Notes: generated by a model from the sequence alone, not told the origin. Counted from the first letter of the stretch, positions 1-10,418 are shown. The stretch: DNA of 54,889 nucleotides from Nocardiopsis trehalosi NBRC 14201 (GCF_001552555.1 NZ_BCRK01000018.1:1-54889); one strand, 5' to 3'. Made by a program: numbers and translations.

Positions 1-4
1 GGGG

Positions 5-1087
5 TCATGGGGCGGTTCCCTCGCTGGTGGACGTGTGCGATCCCTCGGTCCAGAACTCCTGGCCCATCCCGGCGCGGTGCATGTTCCACAGGTCCTGCTC
101 GCTGAACGAGGACGGGATCGGGGAGCCGACGGCCGGGGTGGTGCGGTCCTCGTCCCAGTCGTAGTACTTCTGCACGTTGGTCGCCGCGGAGACCTCGTAC
201 CGCCACTCGCCGCCCGGCTCCTCGGGCGGGTAGACCCGGACCTCCCCGGTGTGCTGGTAGTTCCAGCTGCCGAGGGTGTTGATCCAGTCCTCGTTGTCGT
301 AGACGTACCCGGTGCCCGTGCCGGTGCTCGTCCCGTTGAACCCGAAGGAGTTCCACTCGGTGCTGACCGGGTAGGTCACGGGACCGTCGACGCCCTGCGC
401 CTTGGCGTCCGCGATGGCCCGGCGGCCGATGTCGCGGTGCGCGCCCTCGATCTCGCGCTGGAACTCGGGGACGTCCGCCACCAGGTCGTCCACGTCGATC
501 TCCAGCGTCTCGCCGCTGCCGTCGAGGAAGTGGTGCAGGGCCTCGGAGGCGTTCGGCTGCCCGCGCAGCGCACCCCCGTTGGCGTACATCCGCACGTCGC
601 GGTACTCGCGCTGGATCTGGTGGTCGATGCAGAGGGTCCAGAAGTCGCAGCCGGAGACCTCGCCGATGTCCTTGCTGTCGTACTCCTCGGCCGACTCCAG
701 GGCGGTCGCGGTCTCCGGGTGCATCGGCGGCGACGGCCACTCGACGAGGCTCATCGCGCCGGGCGAGGGCTCGCACAGCGGGCTGCACACCTCGCTGCCG
801 CCGTCGTCGACGGGGTACTGCAGGGTGGTCAGCCCGCCGCCGTCCCCGTCCTCGCCGCCCGAAGCGGCGGTGTCGCCACCCGGGGCGTCCGCGCACGCGG
901 CGTCGCCGGCCACCCGGCAGACGGCGGTGTCGAGGAGGGCACCGACCCGGTCGGGCACCCCCGCGACCAGGACCACGCCGGCGATGGCGGCGACGAGGAG
1001 GACGACCCCCGCGTACTCGGTCAGGCCGGCGCCGGTGTCCCCCGATGGGCGCGTGCCCGCCCGCGCCCCGCTCCCCGGATCTCCCAC
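5..1087 (-). CDS. Flp-motif membrane-anchored surface protein, unknown function
   Basis: This 360-residue protein starts at GTG. Residues about 20-46 contain a G-AGLT-EY sequence followed directly by a hydrophobic stretch (YAGVVLLVAAIAGVVLVAG). That matches the class IVb (Flp/TadE) prepilin pattern, a Gly followed four residues later by Glu-Tyr and a membrane helix. The rest, about 300 residues, is hydrophilic, with several Cys residues (CRVAGDAAC, CSPLCEPS, CDFWTLC) and a C-terminal half rich in aromatic residues and polar loops (NSFGFNGTSTGTGTGYVY). I infer a cell-surface protein anchored or processed like a pilin, but far larger than a normal Flp pilin (about 60 residues). I do not recognise the C-terminal domain. 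An AT-rich patch at about 1107-1134 upstream is the likely promoter region. The stop lies at the very edge of the window, so a downstream partner cannot be seen. Confidence 0.75.
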   Translation of the reverse strand: MGDPGSGARAGTRPSGDTGAGLTEYAGVVLLVAAIAGVVLVAGVPDRVGALLDTAVCRVAGDAACADAPGGDTAASGGEDGDGGGLTTLQYPVDDGGSEVCSPLCEPSPGAMSLVEWPSPPMHPETATALESAEEYDSKDIGEVSGCDFWTLCIDHQIQREYRDVRMYANGGALRGQPNASEALHHFLDGSGETLEIDVDDLVADVPEFQREIEGAHRDIGRRAIADAKAQGVDGPVTYPVSTEWNSFGFNGTSTGTGTGYVYDNEDWINTLGSWNYQHTGEVRVYPPEEPGGEWRYEVSAATNVQKYYDWDEDRTTPAVGSPIPSSFSEQDLWNMHRAGMGQEFWTEGSHTSTSEGTAP

Positions 1088-1224
1088 CGACGCCCCCAGA
1101 AGGGTCGAAATATGAATAATCAGGTGAGATTAAGCCCCTACCGCATCGCGCGTCGTGGGCCCTGGGACCCAATCGCCCCCGGGAGGCCCCTGGCACCCGG
1201 CGGGCCGGGGAGGCGCTCGTCGGC

Positions 1225-1266
1225 GCGCCCGGTCCCCGCGGCCCTGCCGCCGCGGGGACCGGGCGC
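1225..1266 (-). terminator. Terminator hairpin after the sugar operon
   Basis: Positions 1225-1241 and 1250-1266 form a perfect 17-bp GC-rich inverted repeat with an 8-nt loop. It begins 6 bases beyond the GH31 stop codon. There is no U-tract, as is usual for actinomycete terminators. It separates the sugar operon from the Flp-motif gene. Confidence 0.8.
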
Positions 1267-1272
1267 CGCCGC

Positions 1273-3600
1273 CTATCCCAGGACCGCGCGCACCGCGGCG
1301 GTGCCCGGGGCCGCGGTGAGGACGGTGCCCTCCGCTGTCTCCGCCGCCTCCGCGCCTTCGGCACGCACCCCGCCGCGCACGCCCACCAGCAGCACCCGCC
1401 ACCCGGTCGGCGGCGGGGCGTCCGCGGCGACCACGACCTCGCCGCCGCCCCTGCGGGTGCGGAAGACCGCCGCGGGCCGGCCGTCGGGGCCGGGGACCGC
1501 GGTGGCCGCCTCCCCCTCCCCCGCCGCGCCGTACACGCGCAGCGTCACCCCGTCGAGCAGGTCGTAGTCGGGCCGGTCCTCGACCGCGCCGGTCGGCAGC
1601 ACCGCTCCGGGCCGCACCAGCAGCGGCAGCGACGCGAACCCGTGCTCCTCCCGCCGCCACGCCGGGCCGCGCACGGCCTCCCCGGTGAGCAGGTGGGTCC
1701 ACTCCCCCTCCGGCACGTAGTACTCGACCTCGCCGCCGGGATCGAGGACCGGCGCGACGAGGAGGTCGCCGCCGAGCATGTACTGGGTGTCGAGGTGGTG
1801 GCAGGTGGGGTCGTCGGGGAACTCCAGCAGCATCGCCCGCATCACCGGGACGCCGCGGTCCCGCGCCTCGGCGGCCGCCCCGTACAGGTAGGGCATCAGC
1901 CGGCACTTGAGCCGGGTGAACGCGCGGGCGACGTCGACCGCCTCCGCGTCGAACTCCCACGGCACCCGGTAGGACCCGCTGCCGTGCAGCCGGCTGTGCG
2001 ACGACAGCAGCCCGAACGCCAGCCACCGCTTGAACAGGGCGGGGTCGGGCGTGCCCTCGAAGCCGCCGATGTCGTGGCTCCAGAACCCGAACCCCGACAG
2101 CCCCAGCGACAGCCCGCCCCGCAGGCTCTCCGCCATGGCCTCGAACGTCGACGCGCAGTCGCCGCCCCAGTGCACCGGGAACCGCTGGCCGCCGGTGGTG
2201 GCCGAACGGGCGAACAGCACGGCCTCGCCCTCGCCGCGCACCTCGCGGAGCACGTCGAACACGGTCTCGTTGTAGAGCTGTGTGTAGTGGTTGTGCATGC
2301 CTTCGGGGTCGGAGCCGTCGGCCCACACGACGTCGGTGGGCACGCGCTCGCCGAAGTCGGTCTTCACCGCGTCGACGCCGGTCTCCAGCAGCCCGCGCAC
2401 CTTGTCGCCGTACCACCGGCGGGCCTCCGGGCTGGTGAAGTCGACCAGCGCCATCCCCGCCTGCCACATGTCCCACTGCCAGACGGTGCCGTCGGGCCGG
2501 CGCACGAGGTGGCCGAGCCGGGCGCCCTCCTCGAACAGCGCCGACCGCTGGGCGATGTAGGGGTTGATCCAGGCGCAGATCCGCAGCCCGCGCTCCTTCA
2601 GCCGGGCGAGCATCCCCTCGGGGTCGGGGAACACGGCCGGGTCCCAGGTGAAGTCGGTCCAGTGGTACTCGCGCATCCAGAAGCAGTCGAAGTGGAACAC
2701 GCTGAGCGGGATGCCGCGCTCGGCCATGCCGTCGACGAACGCGGTGACGGTGTCCTCGTCGTAGTCGGTGGTGAACGAGGTCGACAGCCACAGCCCGAAC
2801 GACCACGGCGGCGGCAGCGCGGGGCGGCCGGTGAGGGCGGTGTAGCGCTCCAGGACCTGCTTGGGGGTGTCGCCCTGGACGATGTAGTACCGCAGCCGCT
2901 GGTCCTCGACGCTGAACTGGACCCGGCCCACCGACTCCGACCCCACCTCGAACGACACCCGCCCCGGGTGGTCCACGAGCACGCCGTACCCGCGGTTGGT
3001 CAGGTAGAACGGCACGTTCTTGTACGCCTGCTCGCTGCTCGTGCCGCCGTCCGCCTGCCAGATCTCCACCTCCTGCCCGTTGCGGGTGAAGGGGGTGAAC
3101 CGCTCGCCGAGCCCGTAGACCAGCTCCCGGACACCCAGCGCGAGTTGGGCGACCATGTGGTGGGCGCCGTCGGGGGTGTGCACGAACCCGGTGCCGCGCT
3201 CGCCGGCCGAGGTGAGGACGCGGTCGCCGGAGCGGAACTCCAGCCGCCAGGGGGCGGCGGTGTCGACGCGCAGCGTGAGGTCGCCGCTGGTCAGCTCCAC
3301 GGTGCCGCCGTCGCGCGCGGTCCGCGGCGCGGCAGCGGGGTCGGGGGTCAGCGCGGTCGCCGGGTGCGGCCGGACGCCGCCGGCGAGGTGGGTGGTCTCG
3401 ACGCCGATCACGCCGGGCGCGGGCGACCAGCACTCGACGGTCAGCAATGGGGCGTTGAGGGTGTCGCCGCGGTGGCGCACCGGTCGGACGGGGGCGTACA
3501 GGGTGAACCGGTCGTCGCGCAGGTCGACGTCGCGGACCTCGCGGGCGAAGTGGGCGCGCACGCCCTCCCGCAGGAGCCAGAAACCATCGGTGAACTTCAT
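1273..3600 (-). CDS. yicI: GH31 alpha-xylosidase (YicI-type)
   Basis: This 775-residue glycoside hydrolase family 31 enzyme is predicted to release alpha-linked xylose from the non-reducing end of xyloglucan fragments such as isoprimeverose. Motif KTDFGERVPTD carries the nucleophile Asp at about residue 415, and HWGGDC carries the acid/base Asp at about 481. Both the positions and the flanking residues match E. coli YicI rather than plain alpha-glucosidases. There is no signal peptide, so it is cytoplasmic. The start has a GGAAGG ribosome site 6 nt upstream. It is the last gene of the operon, 81 bp after the GH1 gene, and is followed by a hairpin terminator. Family and catalytic residues are visible; the exact substrate is inferred from family similarity and operon context. 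Confidence 0.9.
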   Translation of the reverse strand: MKFTDGFWLLREGVRAHFAREVRDVDLRDDRFTLYAPVRPVRHRGDTLNAPLLTVECWSPAPGVIGVETTHLAGGVRPHPATALTPDPAAAPRTARDGGTVELTSGDLTLRVDTAAPWRLEFRSGDRVLTSAGERGTGFVHTPDGAHHMVAQLALGVRELVYGLGERFTPFTRNGQEVEIWQADGGTSSEQAYKNVPFYLTNRGYGVLVDHPGRVSFEVGSESVGRVQFSVEDQRLRYYIVQGDTPKQVLERYTALTGRPALPPPWSFGLWLSTSFTTDYDEDTVTAFVDGMAERGIPLSVFHFDCFWMREYHWTDFTWDPAVFPDPEGMLARLKERGLRICAWINPYIAQRSALFEEGARLGHLVRRPDGTVWQWDMWQAGMALVDFTSPEARRWYGDKVRGLLETGVDAVKTDFGERVPTDVVWADGSDPEGMHNHYTQLYNETVFDVLREVRGEGEAVLFARSATTGGQRFPVHWGGDCASTFEAMAESLRGGLSLGLSGFGFWSHDIGGFEGTPDPALFKRWLAFGLLSSHSRLHGSGSYRVPWEFDAEAVDVARAFTRLKCRLMPYLYGAAAEARDRGVPVMRAMLLEFPDDPTCHHLDTQYMLGGDLLVAPVLDPGGEVEYYVPEGEWTHLLTGEAVRGPAWRREEHGFASLPLLVRPGAVLPTGAVEDRPDYDLLDGVTLRVYGAAGEGEAATAVPGPDGRPAAVFRTRRGGGEVVVAADAPPPTGWRVLLVGVRGGVRAEGAEAAETAEGTVLTAAPGTAAVRAVLG

Positions 3601-3681
3601 CGGCCGCCTTCCAGGGGTGGTGGGGCGAGGGGGCCGCCGCAGCGGGGGGCGGGCGGGTGGCCCGCCCCTCCGCCGGGCGGG

Positions 3682-5094
<1,413 letters not shown>

Positions 5095-5207
5095 GGGTGC
5101 GGTCCTCGTCTCTGTGGGGGACGGCTCTGTGAGGGGCTGCTCTTCGGGGGCCGGCCGGACGGCGGCCGCTCGGCGGCGTGCGGAGGGCGGCGGGGCGGGG
5201 CGGGCGG

Positions 5208-6041
5208 TCACTTGCCGGAGCCGGCGGAGATGCCGGCGGCCACGTACTTCTGGGCGACCACGAGCAGCACCGCGGCGGGGATGGACGACAGCGTGGCGAC
5301 GGCCATCACCGCGCCCCAGTCGCCCACGTGCGCCCCGATGTACTCGTAGATGCCGAGCGTGACGGGCTTGACGTCGTCGGTGGTGTTGAGGGTGAGCGCG
5401 AACAGGAAGTCGCTCCACGCGAAGAGGAACGTGAACAGCCCGCCGGTGATGAGGGCGTTGCGGCTCATCGGCAGCACCACGCCGATCAGCACCCGCAGCC
5501 GGCCGGCGCCGTCGACCATCGCCGCCTCGACCACCTCGCCGGGGATGGACACCATGAACGCGCGGAGCAGGATGATCGTGAACGGGATGCCGAGCGAGGC
5601 GTCGGCGAGGATCAGGCCGAGGTAGGAGTTGACCAGGTCGAGGTCGACGTAGGCGTTGTAGATCGCGTTGGCGACGACGATGCCGGGCACCATCTGGGTG
5701 ATCAGGGTGGCGAACACGACCGCGCGGGCGCCGGGCGGCCGGAACCGGGCCAGCGCGTAGGCGGCCGGGGTGGCGACGGCCAGGCACACGGCGACCGCGC
5801 CGAGCGCCACGAGCATGCTCGTCACCAGGTTGGCGCCCTGCGACTCCCAGGCGCGGGCGAAGTTGCCGAGGTCGAGGGTGCGGGGGAACCACGCCAGCTC
5901 GGCCATGCCGGAGCCGGGTTGGAGCGCGGTGTTGACCATCCAGTACAGCGGGAACAGGAGCACGGCGAGCACGGCCGTGCCGATGGCGATGTCGGCGTAG
6001 GAGCGGCGGGTGCGCGGCGCGGTGGCGGCCACGGGGGTCAT
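5208..6041 (-). CDS. Carbohydrate ABC transporter permease (MalG-type)
   Basis: This 277-residue inner-membrane permease of a CUT1 sugar ABC importer has six apparent transmembrane segments. The cytoplasmic EAA loop reads EAAMVDGAGRLRVLIGVVLP and contacts the ATPase. The start codon overlaps the stop of the preceding permease (ATGA at 6038-6041), so the two are translationally coupled. No ATPase gene is in the operon. CUT1 systems in actinomycetes often share one MsiK-type ATPase encoded elsewhere, and I infer the same here. Confidence 0.93.
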   Translation of the reverse strand: MTPVAATAPRTRRSYADIAIGTAVLAVLLFPLYWMVNTALQPGSGMAELAWFPRTLDLGNFARAWESQGANLVTSMLVALGAVAVCLAVATPAAYALARFRPPGARAVVFATLITQMVPGIVVANAIYNAYVDLDLVNSYLGLILADASLGIPFTIILLRAFMVSIPGEVVEAAMVDGAGRLRVLIGVVLPMSRNALITGGLFTFLFAWSDFLFALTLNTTDDVKPVTLGIYEYIGAHVGDWGAVMAVATLSSIPAAVLLVVAQKYVAAGISAGSGK

Positions 6042-6988
6042 CTCCCCTCGGTGAAGCCGTCGCGGTTCGCCCGGAGGTAGATGACCGCGAAGACCATGCT
6101 GATCAGGATGAGGACGTTGCCGACCACGGCGCCCTGCCCGAAGTCCAGGCGCAGGAAGGACAGCTGGTAGGTGAAGGTGCCGAGGGTCTCGGTGGCGTTG
6201 GCGGGGCCGCCGTTGGTGAGGGCGAGGATGAGGTCGAGGATCTTCACCGTCGACATGAAGCCGAGGACGAGCACCACGGTCACCACCGGCCGCAGCAGCG
6301 GCAGGACCACGCCGAAGAACGTGCGGACGGGGCCGGCGCCGTCGAGCTTGGCGGCCTCGCGCACCTCGGTGGGGATCTCCTGGAGGCCGCCGTAGAGGAT
6401 GACCATGTTGAACGGGATGCCGATCCAGACGTTCACCAGGATGACCGACACCAGGGCGAGGTCGGGGCTGCTCAGCCACGGAATCCCGGTGCCGAGGAGG
6501 GCGTTGGCCACGCCGGTCTCCTCGTCCAGGACCCGCCGCCACACGGTGCCCGACACCACCATGGGGATGAGCCAGGGCAGCAGGAGCAGCGACCGCATCG
6601 CCCCCGACAGCGGGAAGCGCCGGGAGAAGAACAGCGCCAGCGCCATGCCGATGGTGAACTGGCCGGCCAGGGAGCCGACCGTGAACACCAGGGTGTGCCA
6701 CAGCGAGGCGCCGAACAGCTCGTCGGCGAGCACGGCCCGCCAGTTCGCCAGGCCGTTGAACGGGGCCTCGCCGGTGAAGTACGTCGCGAACGTGTAGTCC
6801 TGGAAGCTCATCGCGACGTTGCGCACCAGCGGGTACCCGAAGAACGCGAGCATGTAGAGCACGGCGGGCGCGATGAACAGCCACTGGGCGAGGACGCGGC
6901 GGCGCCGGGCGGCGCGGGACGCGGCCGCCCGTTCCCGGGAGCGCTCCCGGGGCGGGGCCGCGGGGGCGGTGGGTGCGGTGGTCGTCAC
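6038..6988 (-). CDS. Carbohydrate ABC transporter permease (MalF-type)
   Basis: This 316-residue CUT1 permease has an Arg-rich cytoplasmic N-terminus (RERAAASRAARRRR) followed by about six transmembrane helices. The EAA loop is EVREAAKLDGAGPVRTFFGV. It pairs with the MalG-type permease just downstream. The GTG start overlaps the TGA of the binding protein (GTGA at 6985-6988), showing tight coupling within one transcript. Confidence 0.93.
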   Translation of the reverse strand: MTTTAPTAPAAPPRERSRERAAASRAARRRRVLAQWLFIAPAVLYMLAFFGYPLVRNVAMSFQDYTFATYFTGEAPFNGLANWRAVLADELFGASLWHTLVFTVGSLAGQFTIGMALALFFSRRFPLSGAMRSLLLLPWLIPMVVSGTVWRRVLDEETGVANALLGTGIPWLSSPDLALVSVILVNVWIGIPFNMVILYGGLQEIPTEVREAAKLDGAGPVRTFFGVVLPLLRPVVTVVLVLGFMSTVKILDLILALTNGGPANATETLGTFTYQLSFLRLDFGQGAVVGNVLILISMVFAVIYLRANRDGFTEGR

Positions 6989-8283
6989 GGCGTGCCCTCC
7001 AGTTCCGCCTCGATCCGGGACTGCGCGGCGGCCATCGCGGCCTCGGGCGCGGCCTCCCCGGTCAGCGCCGCCTGGAGCGCCCCGCCGATGGCCTGCGAAT
7101 AGGTGTTCCACTCGGTGCCGACGTACTGGGTGCGGCTGCGGGCGGTCTGCACCTGGTCGGCGAACGGGGCGAGTTCCGGCACCTCCTCGCGGTACGCCTC
7201 GGCGGCGCCGCTGTCGACCGGGACGTTGCTGCCCTTGGTCGACCAGTCGAGCTGCGCCTCGGGCGTGGTGAGGCAGGCGATGAGCCGGGCGGCGGTCCGC
7301 TGCCGCTCGGTGTTCTCGGCGTTGACCGGCACCGTGTAGGTCTCGCCGCCGATCGGGGCGACGGGGGTCGCGCCCGCCTCGGGGACCGGGATCTCCACGA
7401 CGGCCCACTCCAGGTCGGGGTGTTCGCGCAGGACCGGCATCTGCCACGGCCCGTTGACCATCATGGCGGCGTTGCCGGCGATGAACTGGTCGTTGACGTC
7501 GGCCTGGGTCCAGTTCACGGCGGACCGGGAGGCCGAGCCGTCCTCGATCAGCGAGGCGACGTACTCCAGCGCGGCCACCGACTCCGGGGAGGTGAGGTCG
7601 CGCTCGTCGCCCCCGTTGGACCACAGCCACGGCAGGAACTGGTAGACGCCGTCCTCGGTGGCCAGCGCGCTGATGGCCAGGCCGTAGCGGTCGCCCTCGG
7701 TGAGCGCCGCCGCGGCCTCGCTCAGCTCGGCCCACGTCTCGGGCGGGTCGATGCCGGCGTCGGCGAGGAGGGCGGTGTTGTAGAACAGGCCGAGCGAGTT
7801 CACCGAGCGCGCGGCGCCGTAGTAGACGCCGTCGTAGCTGCCGAACGCCACCGCGCCCGGCGACAGCGTGTCCGTGGTCAGCCCCAGGTCCTCCAGGGGC
7901 ACCAGGCCGCCGGCCGCCGCGAACTGCGGCAGGTCCGACCCGTCCAGGATGAGCACATCGGGCAGCGACCCCGAGGACGCCATGCGCAGCGCCTTGGGGA
8001 CGAGCTGGTCGGCGGGCACGCTGATCTGCTGGACGCGCACGCCGGCCTCGGCGCCGCAGCGGTCCATCACCTCCTGGTCCCAGGTGTGGTACGGCTCGTC
8101 GGTGCCGGAGTTCATGATCGTGTAGACGCCGGGGTCGCGCTCGGCCGCGCAGCCGGTGAGCGCCGCCGCGAGCGCGGCGGTGGCGGCGACGGCGGCGAGG
8201 GGCCGGGTGGCGGGGCGCACCGGCGCGGCGGGCCGGGGCGGGCGGGAGCGGCGCCGGGGGCGGTCGGGGGGTCGGTGGGACAT
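6985..8283 (-). CDS. Sugar ABC transporter substrate-binding lipoprotein
   Basis: This 432-residue extracellular solute-binding protein of family 1 captures sugar and delivers it to the two permeases. After a positively charged N-terminus comes a hydrophobic stretch ending in lipobox LTGC, so the mature protein is lipid-anchored on the outside. Typical features include YYGAARSVNSLGLFYNTALL and WTQADVNDQFIAGNAAMMVNGPW. The start has GGAGGA 5 nt upstream. It follows lacI after about 100 bp holding a bulged hairpin that could lower read-through, and overlaps the next permease. Confidence 0.93.
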   Translation of the reverse strand: MSHRPPDRPRRRSRPPRPAAPVRPATRPLAAVAATAALAAALTGCAAERDPGVYTIMNSGTDEPYHTWDQEVMDRCGAEAGVRVQQISVPADQLVPKALRMASSGSLPDVLILDGSDLPQFAAAGGLVPLEDLGLTTDTLSPGAVAFGSYDGVYYGAARSVNSLGLFYNTALLADAGIDPPETWAELSEAAAALTEGDRYGLAISALATEDGVYQFLPWLWSNGGDERDLTSPESVAALEYVASLIEDGSASRSAVNWTQADVNDQFIAGNAAMMVNGPWQMPVLREHPDLEWAVVEIPVPEAGATPVAPIGGETYTVPVNAENTERQRTAARLIACLTTPEAQLDWSTKGSNVPVDSGAAEAYREEVPELAPFADQVQTARSRTQYVGTEWNTYSQAIGGALQAALTGEAAPEAAMAAAQSRIEAELEGTP

Positions 8284-8353
8284 GGGGGTCCTCCGTCGGT
8301 GGGACGGTCGGCCGCGCGGCGGGGCAGGGTCGCGCTGTCGGGGTCGGGTTCCG

Positions 8354-8383
8354 GGCGGGCGGGCCTCGGGGGGGCCGCCCGCC
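8354..8383 (-). terminator. Possible attenuating hairpin between lacI and the binding-protein gene
   Basis: GGCGGGCGGGCC and GGCCGCCCGCC can pair with one bulged base, leaving a short G-rich loop. It sits in the 104-bp gap between lacI and the transporter genes. It could be a processing or partial-termination site that sets different levels for repressor and transporter. No U-tract is present. Confidence 0.3.
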
Positions 8384-8387
8384 GGAC

Positions 8388-9410
8388 TCACGGTGCGGCG
8401 GCCACGGTCCCGCCCGGGGTCAGCTCGGGCGGGATGAGCACGTGCGGGGCGGGTTCCGGGCCGGCGGGCGGCTCGGCGGAGGCGGTGGCCGCGTCGACCG
8501 CGAGGCGGGCGACGGCGGTCGACATCCGCGCCACGGGCAGTTCGACGCGGGTGGCGTCGACCCCGCCGAGGTCCTCGGGGAAGTTGCCGATGGCCACGAG
8601 GGAGAGGTCGCGCGGCACCTCGACCCCGCGCGCGGCGAGGTGGCGCAGGATTCCGGGGAGGGCGGCGGGGTGCTGGACGGCGAGGGCGGTCGGGGGCGCG
8701 TCGGCGTCGAGCAGGGCGTCGAGGCGGCGGGCGAGTTCGGCGGGGTCGCCGCTGGAGGGGTGGACGGGGACGGGGAGGCCGAGTTCGGCGGCGGCGCGGC
8801 GGGCGCCGTCGATGCCGCGCACGGAGTAGCTGCGCCGGGCGCGGATGTCGGCCTCCACGGTGGCGAGGTAGTGGACGCGGCGGTGTCCGGCCGCGTGCAG
8901 GGTGCGCACGGACAGGGCGGCGGCCGCCTCCCAGTCGAGGTCGGCCCAGGGGGCGGCGGCCTCGTCGGCGGGCCGGCCGAGGACGGCGACGGGCAGGTCG
9001 AGGGCGCGCATCGCGGGGATGCGCGGGTCCTCCATCTCCACGCCCATGAGGACGGCGGCGTCGGCGAGGCGGCTGCGCGCCACACGTTCCAGCCCGGACC
9101 CGCCGGTACGGGCGGTGATGAGCAGGACGTCGTAGCCGAGCGCGCCCGCGGCCTCGCTCAGCCCGTACATGAAGCGGCCGCCGACCGGCAGGTACCCGCG
9201 GGAGGGCAGCGGCAGGGCGAGGGCGACGACGTTGGTGCGGGTGCTGCGCAGCGACCGCGCCCCCGCGTTGGGGTGGTAGCCGAGTTCGGCGATGGCGTCC
9301 TGGACCGCCCGCCGGGTCGTGTCGGAGATCTTGCGCGACCCGCTGAGCACGTAGGACACCGTCGAGGGCGCCACCCCCGCCGCGCGCGCCACGTCCTTGA
9401 TGGTGGGCAT
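8388..9410 (-). CDS. LacI-family transcriptional repressor of the sugar operon
   Basis: This 340-residue regulator has an N-terminal helix-turn-helix (TIKDVARAAGVAPSTVSYVL), a hinge (NAGARSLRSTRTN), and a periplasmic-binding-protein-like effector domain. It is the first gene of the operon. Two palindromes centred on AATCGATT lie between its promoter and start codon, at 9421-9436 and 9455-9470, so autoregulation together with control of the downstream genes is likely. The start has GGGAGG 4 nt upstream. The inducer is presumably a sugar released from the transported oligosaccharide; this is inference. Confidence 0.93.
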   Translation of the reverse strand: MPTIKDVARAAGVAPSTVSYVLSGSRKISDTTRRAVQDAIAELGYHPNAGARSLRSTRTNVVALALPLPSRGYLPVGGRFMYGLSEAAGALGYDVLLITARTGGSGLERVARSRLADAAVLMGVEMEDPRIPAMRALDLPVAVLGRPADEAAAPWADLDWEAAAALSVRTLHAAGHRRVHYLATVEADIRARRSYSVRGIDGARRAAAELGLPVPVHPSSGDPAELARRLDALLDADAPPTALAVQHPAALPGILRHLAARGVEVPRDLSLVAIGNFPEDLGGVDATRVELPVARMSTAVARLAVDAATASAEPPAGPEPAPHVLIPPELTPGGTVAAAP

Positions 9411-9420
9411 ACCGCCTCCC

Positions 9421-9436
9421 GTCGAATCGATTCGAC
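9421..9436. promoter_or_regulatory. LacI operator 1
   Basis: GTCGAATCGATTCGAC is a perfect 16-bp palindrome with the AATCGATT-type core common to LacI-family operators. It lies immediately upstream of the lacI ribosome site. Confidence 0.8.
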
Positions 9437-9454
9437 ATCCGGGTGCACCGACGC

Positions 9455-9470
9455 GTCGAATCGATTCACC
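9455..9470. promoter_or_regulatory. LacI operator 2
   Basis: GTCGAATCGATTCACC repeats the operator 1 core (TCGAATCGATTC) with its centre 34 bp away. It lies just downstream of the predicted transcription start, where a bound repressor would block initiation. Confidence 0.8.
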
Positions 9471-9479
9471 GCTACGGGG

Positions 9480-9508
9480 ATGTTAAGAACCCGTTGCCGT
9501 GTGGTCAA
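9480..9508 (-). promoter_or_regulatory. Promoter of the lacI-sugar operon
   Basis: On the minus strand, TTGACC (9508-9503) and TAACAT (9485-9480) are separated by exactly 17 bp, close to the housekeeping sigma consensus. Transcription would start near 9473, beside operator 2. Confidence 0.7.
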
Positions 9509-9665
9509 TGCCTCATGGCGGACGCGTCGGTCCGCCCCGGGGTCGCGGGCCGGGCGCCGGGCGGCGGGGGCGGCTTTGCGGGGGACGGACGGGGCGGGAT
9601 ATCGTTCCGGCGGGTGGGACCGCGTACGCGGCTCCCGGTGGACCGCGCTGAGAACGGAATGGCCG

Positions 9666-10418
9666 ATGGACGCCGACGCGACACAGATTATGACGCGGAC
9701 CGGGGAATTCACCGGAATGGCGCCCGAGGGCCCGCCTCCGTGGGAGGCCATCGCCCGGGACCGCCTCAACGGGGCGCTGCAGCGCTTCGCGAAGCCGCTC
9801 GCCGAACTCGTCGCGCGCGACGCCAACGAGGGCGACACCCGGCTGCTCGTCACCGATTTCCTCAGCGACGCGCTGAATTACAGCAAGTACGGCGAGCTGA
9901 CCACCGAATACCGCACTAAGGGCGAATCGGTCGATTACGGAATCGTCCTGGACGACAAGCTGTTCGCGCTCATCGAGGTCAAGCCGTGCGGCCGCGACCT
10001 CGACGTGCGCAACCTGCGGCAGGTCAAGGCGCAGGCCGCCGAGCTGGGCACCCCGTGGGTCATCCTCACCAACGGGTGCGCGTGGCAGGTCCACCACCTG
10101 CCCGAGGGCGACCCGGCGGCGTCGGCGCTCATCATCGACGTCGACCTGCGCGCCGAGGACCGGCGCGCGCACACCGTCGACACCCTGTTCCACCTGAGCC
10201 GCGAGGCCGTCCGCAACGGGCGCCTGGACGACCTGCGCGCCTGGCGCGCGGCGCTGGCGCCGGCCCGCCTCGCGGAGGTGCTGGGCAGCGCGTCCGTGGT
10301 CGCCGCGATCCGCGCGGAGATGCGCCGGGCCACCGGCCACGCCGGGCACCTCGGCGACTCCGACGAGATCCTGGCCGCCCTGCGGTCCGACGTCGTCGCC
10401 CGGGGCCTGCTGGGCTGA
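9666..10418 (+). CDS. Orphan HsdR N-terminal (PD-(D/E)XK) nuclease-domain protein
   Basis: This 250-residue protein resembles the N-terminal nuclease domain of type I restriction HsdR subunits. Residues about 80-110 contain DYGIVLDD followed by FALIEVKPCG, fitting the D...ExK nuclease core. The helicase part of HsdR and the HsdM/HsdS genes are absent, so this is a stand-alone domain. Codon use in the first 100 codons (GAA, ATT, AAT, AAG) is less GC-rich than in neighbours. ATG 9666 is used; ATG 9690 and ATG 9717 are alternatives because no strong ribosome site picks one. Similar short HsdR_N proteins are known in actinomycetes without an assigned function. Confidence 0.75.
   Translation: MDADATQIMTRTGEFTGMAPEGPPPWEAIARDRLNGALQRFAKPLAELVARDANEGDTRLLVTDFLSDALNYSKYGELTTEYRTKGESVDYGIVLDDKLFALIEVKPCGRDLDVRNLRQVKAQAAELGTPWVILTNGCAWQVHHLPEGDPAASALIIDVDLRAEDRRAHTVDTLFHLSREAVRNGRLDDLRAWRAALAPARLAEVLGSASVVAAIRAEMRRATGHAGHLGDSDEILAALRSDVVARGLLG

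Noticed and set aside
8442-9665. Open frame on the plus strand continuing upstream of the HsdR-N gene
   Set aside because: It is antisense to lacI and has shadow composition; the real gene begins near 9666.
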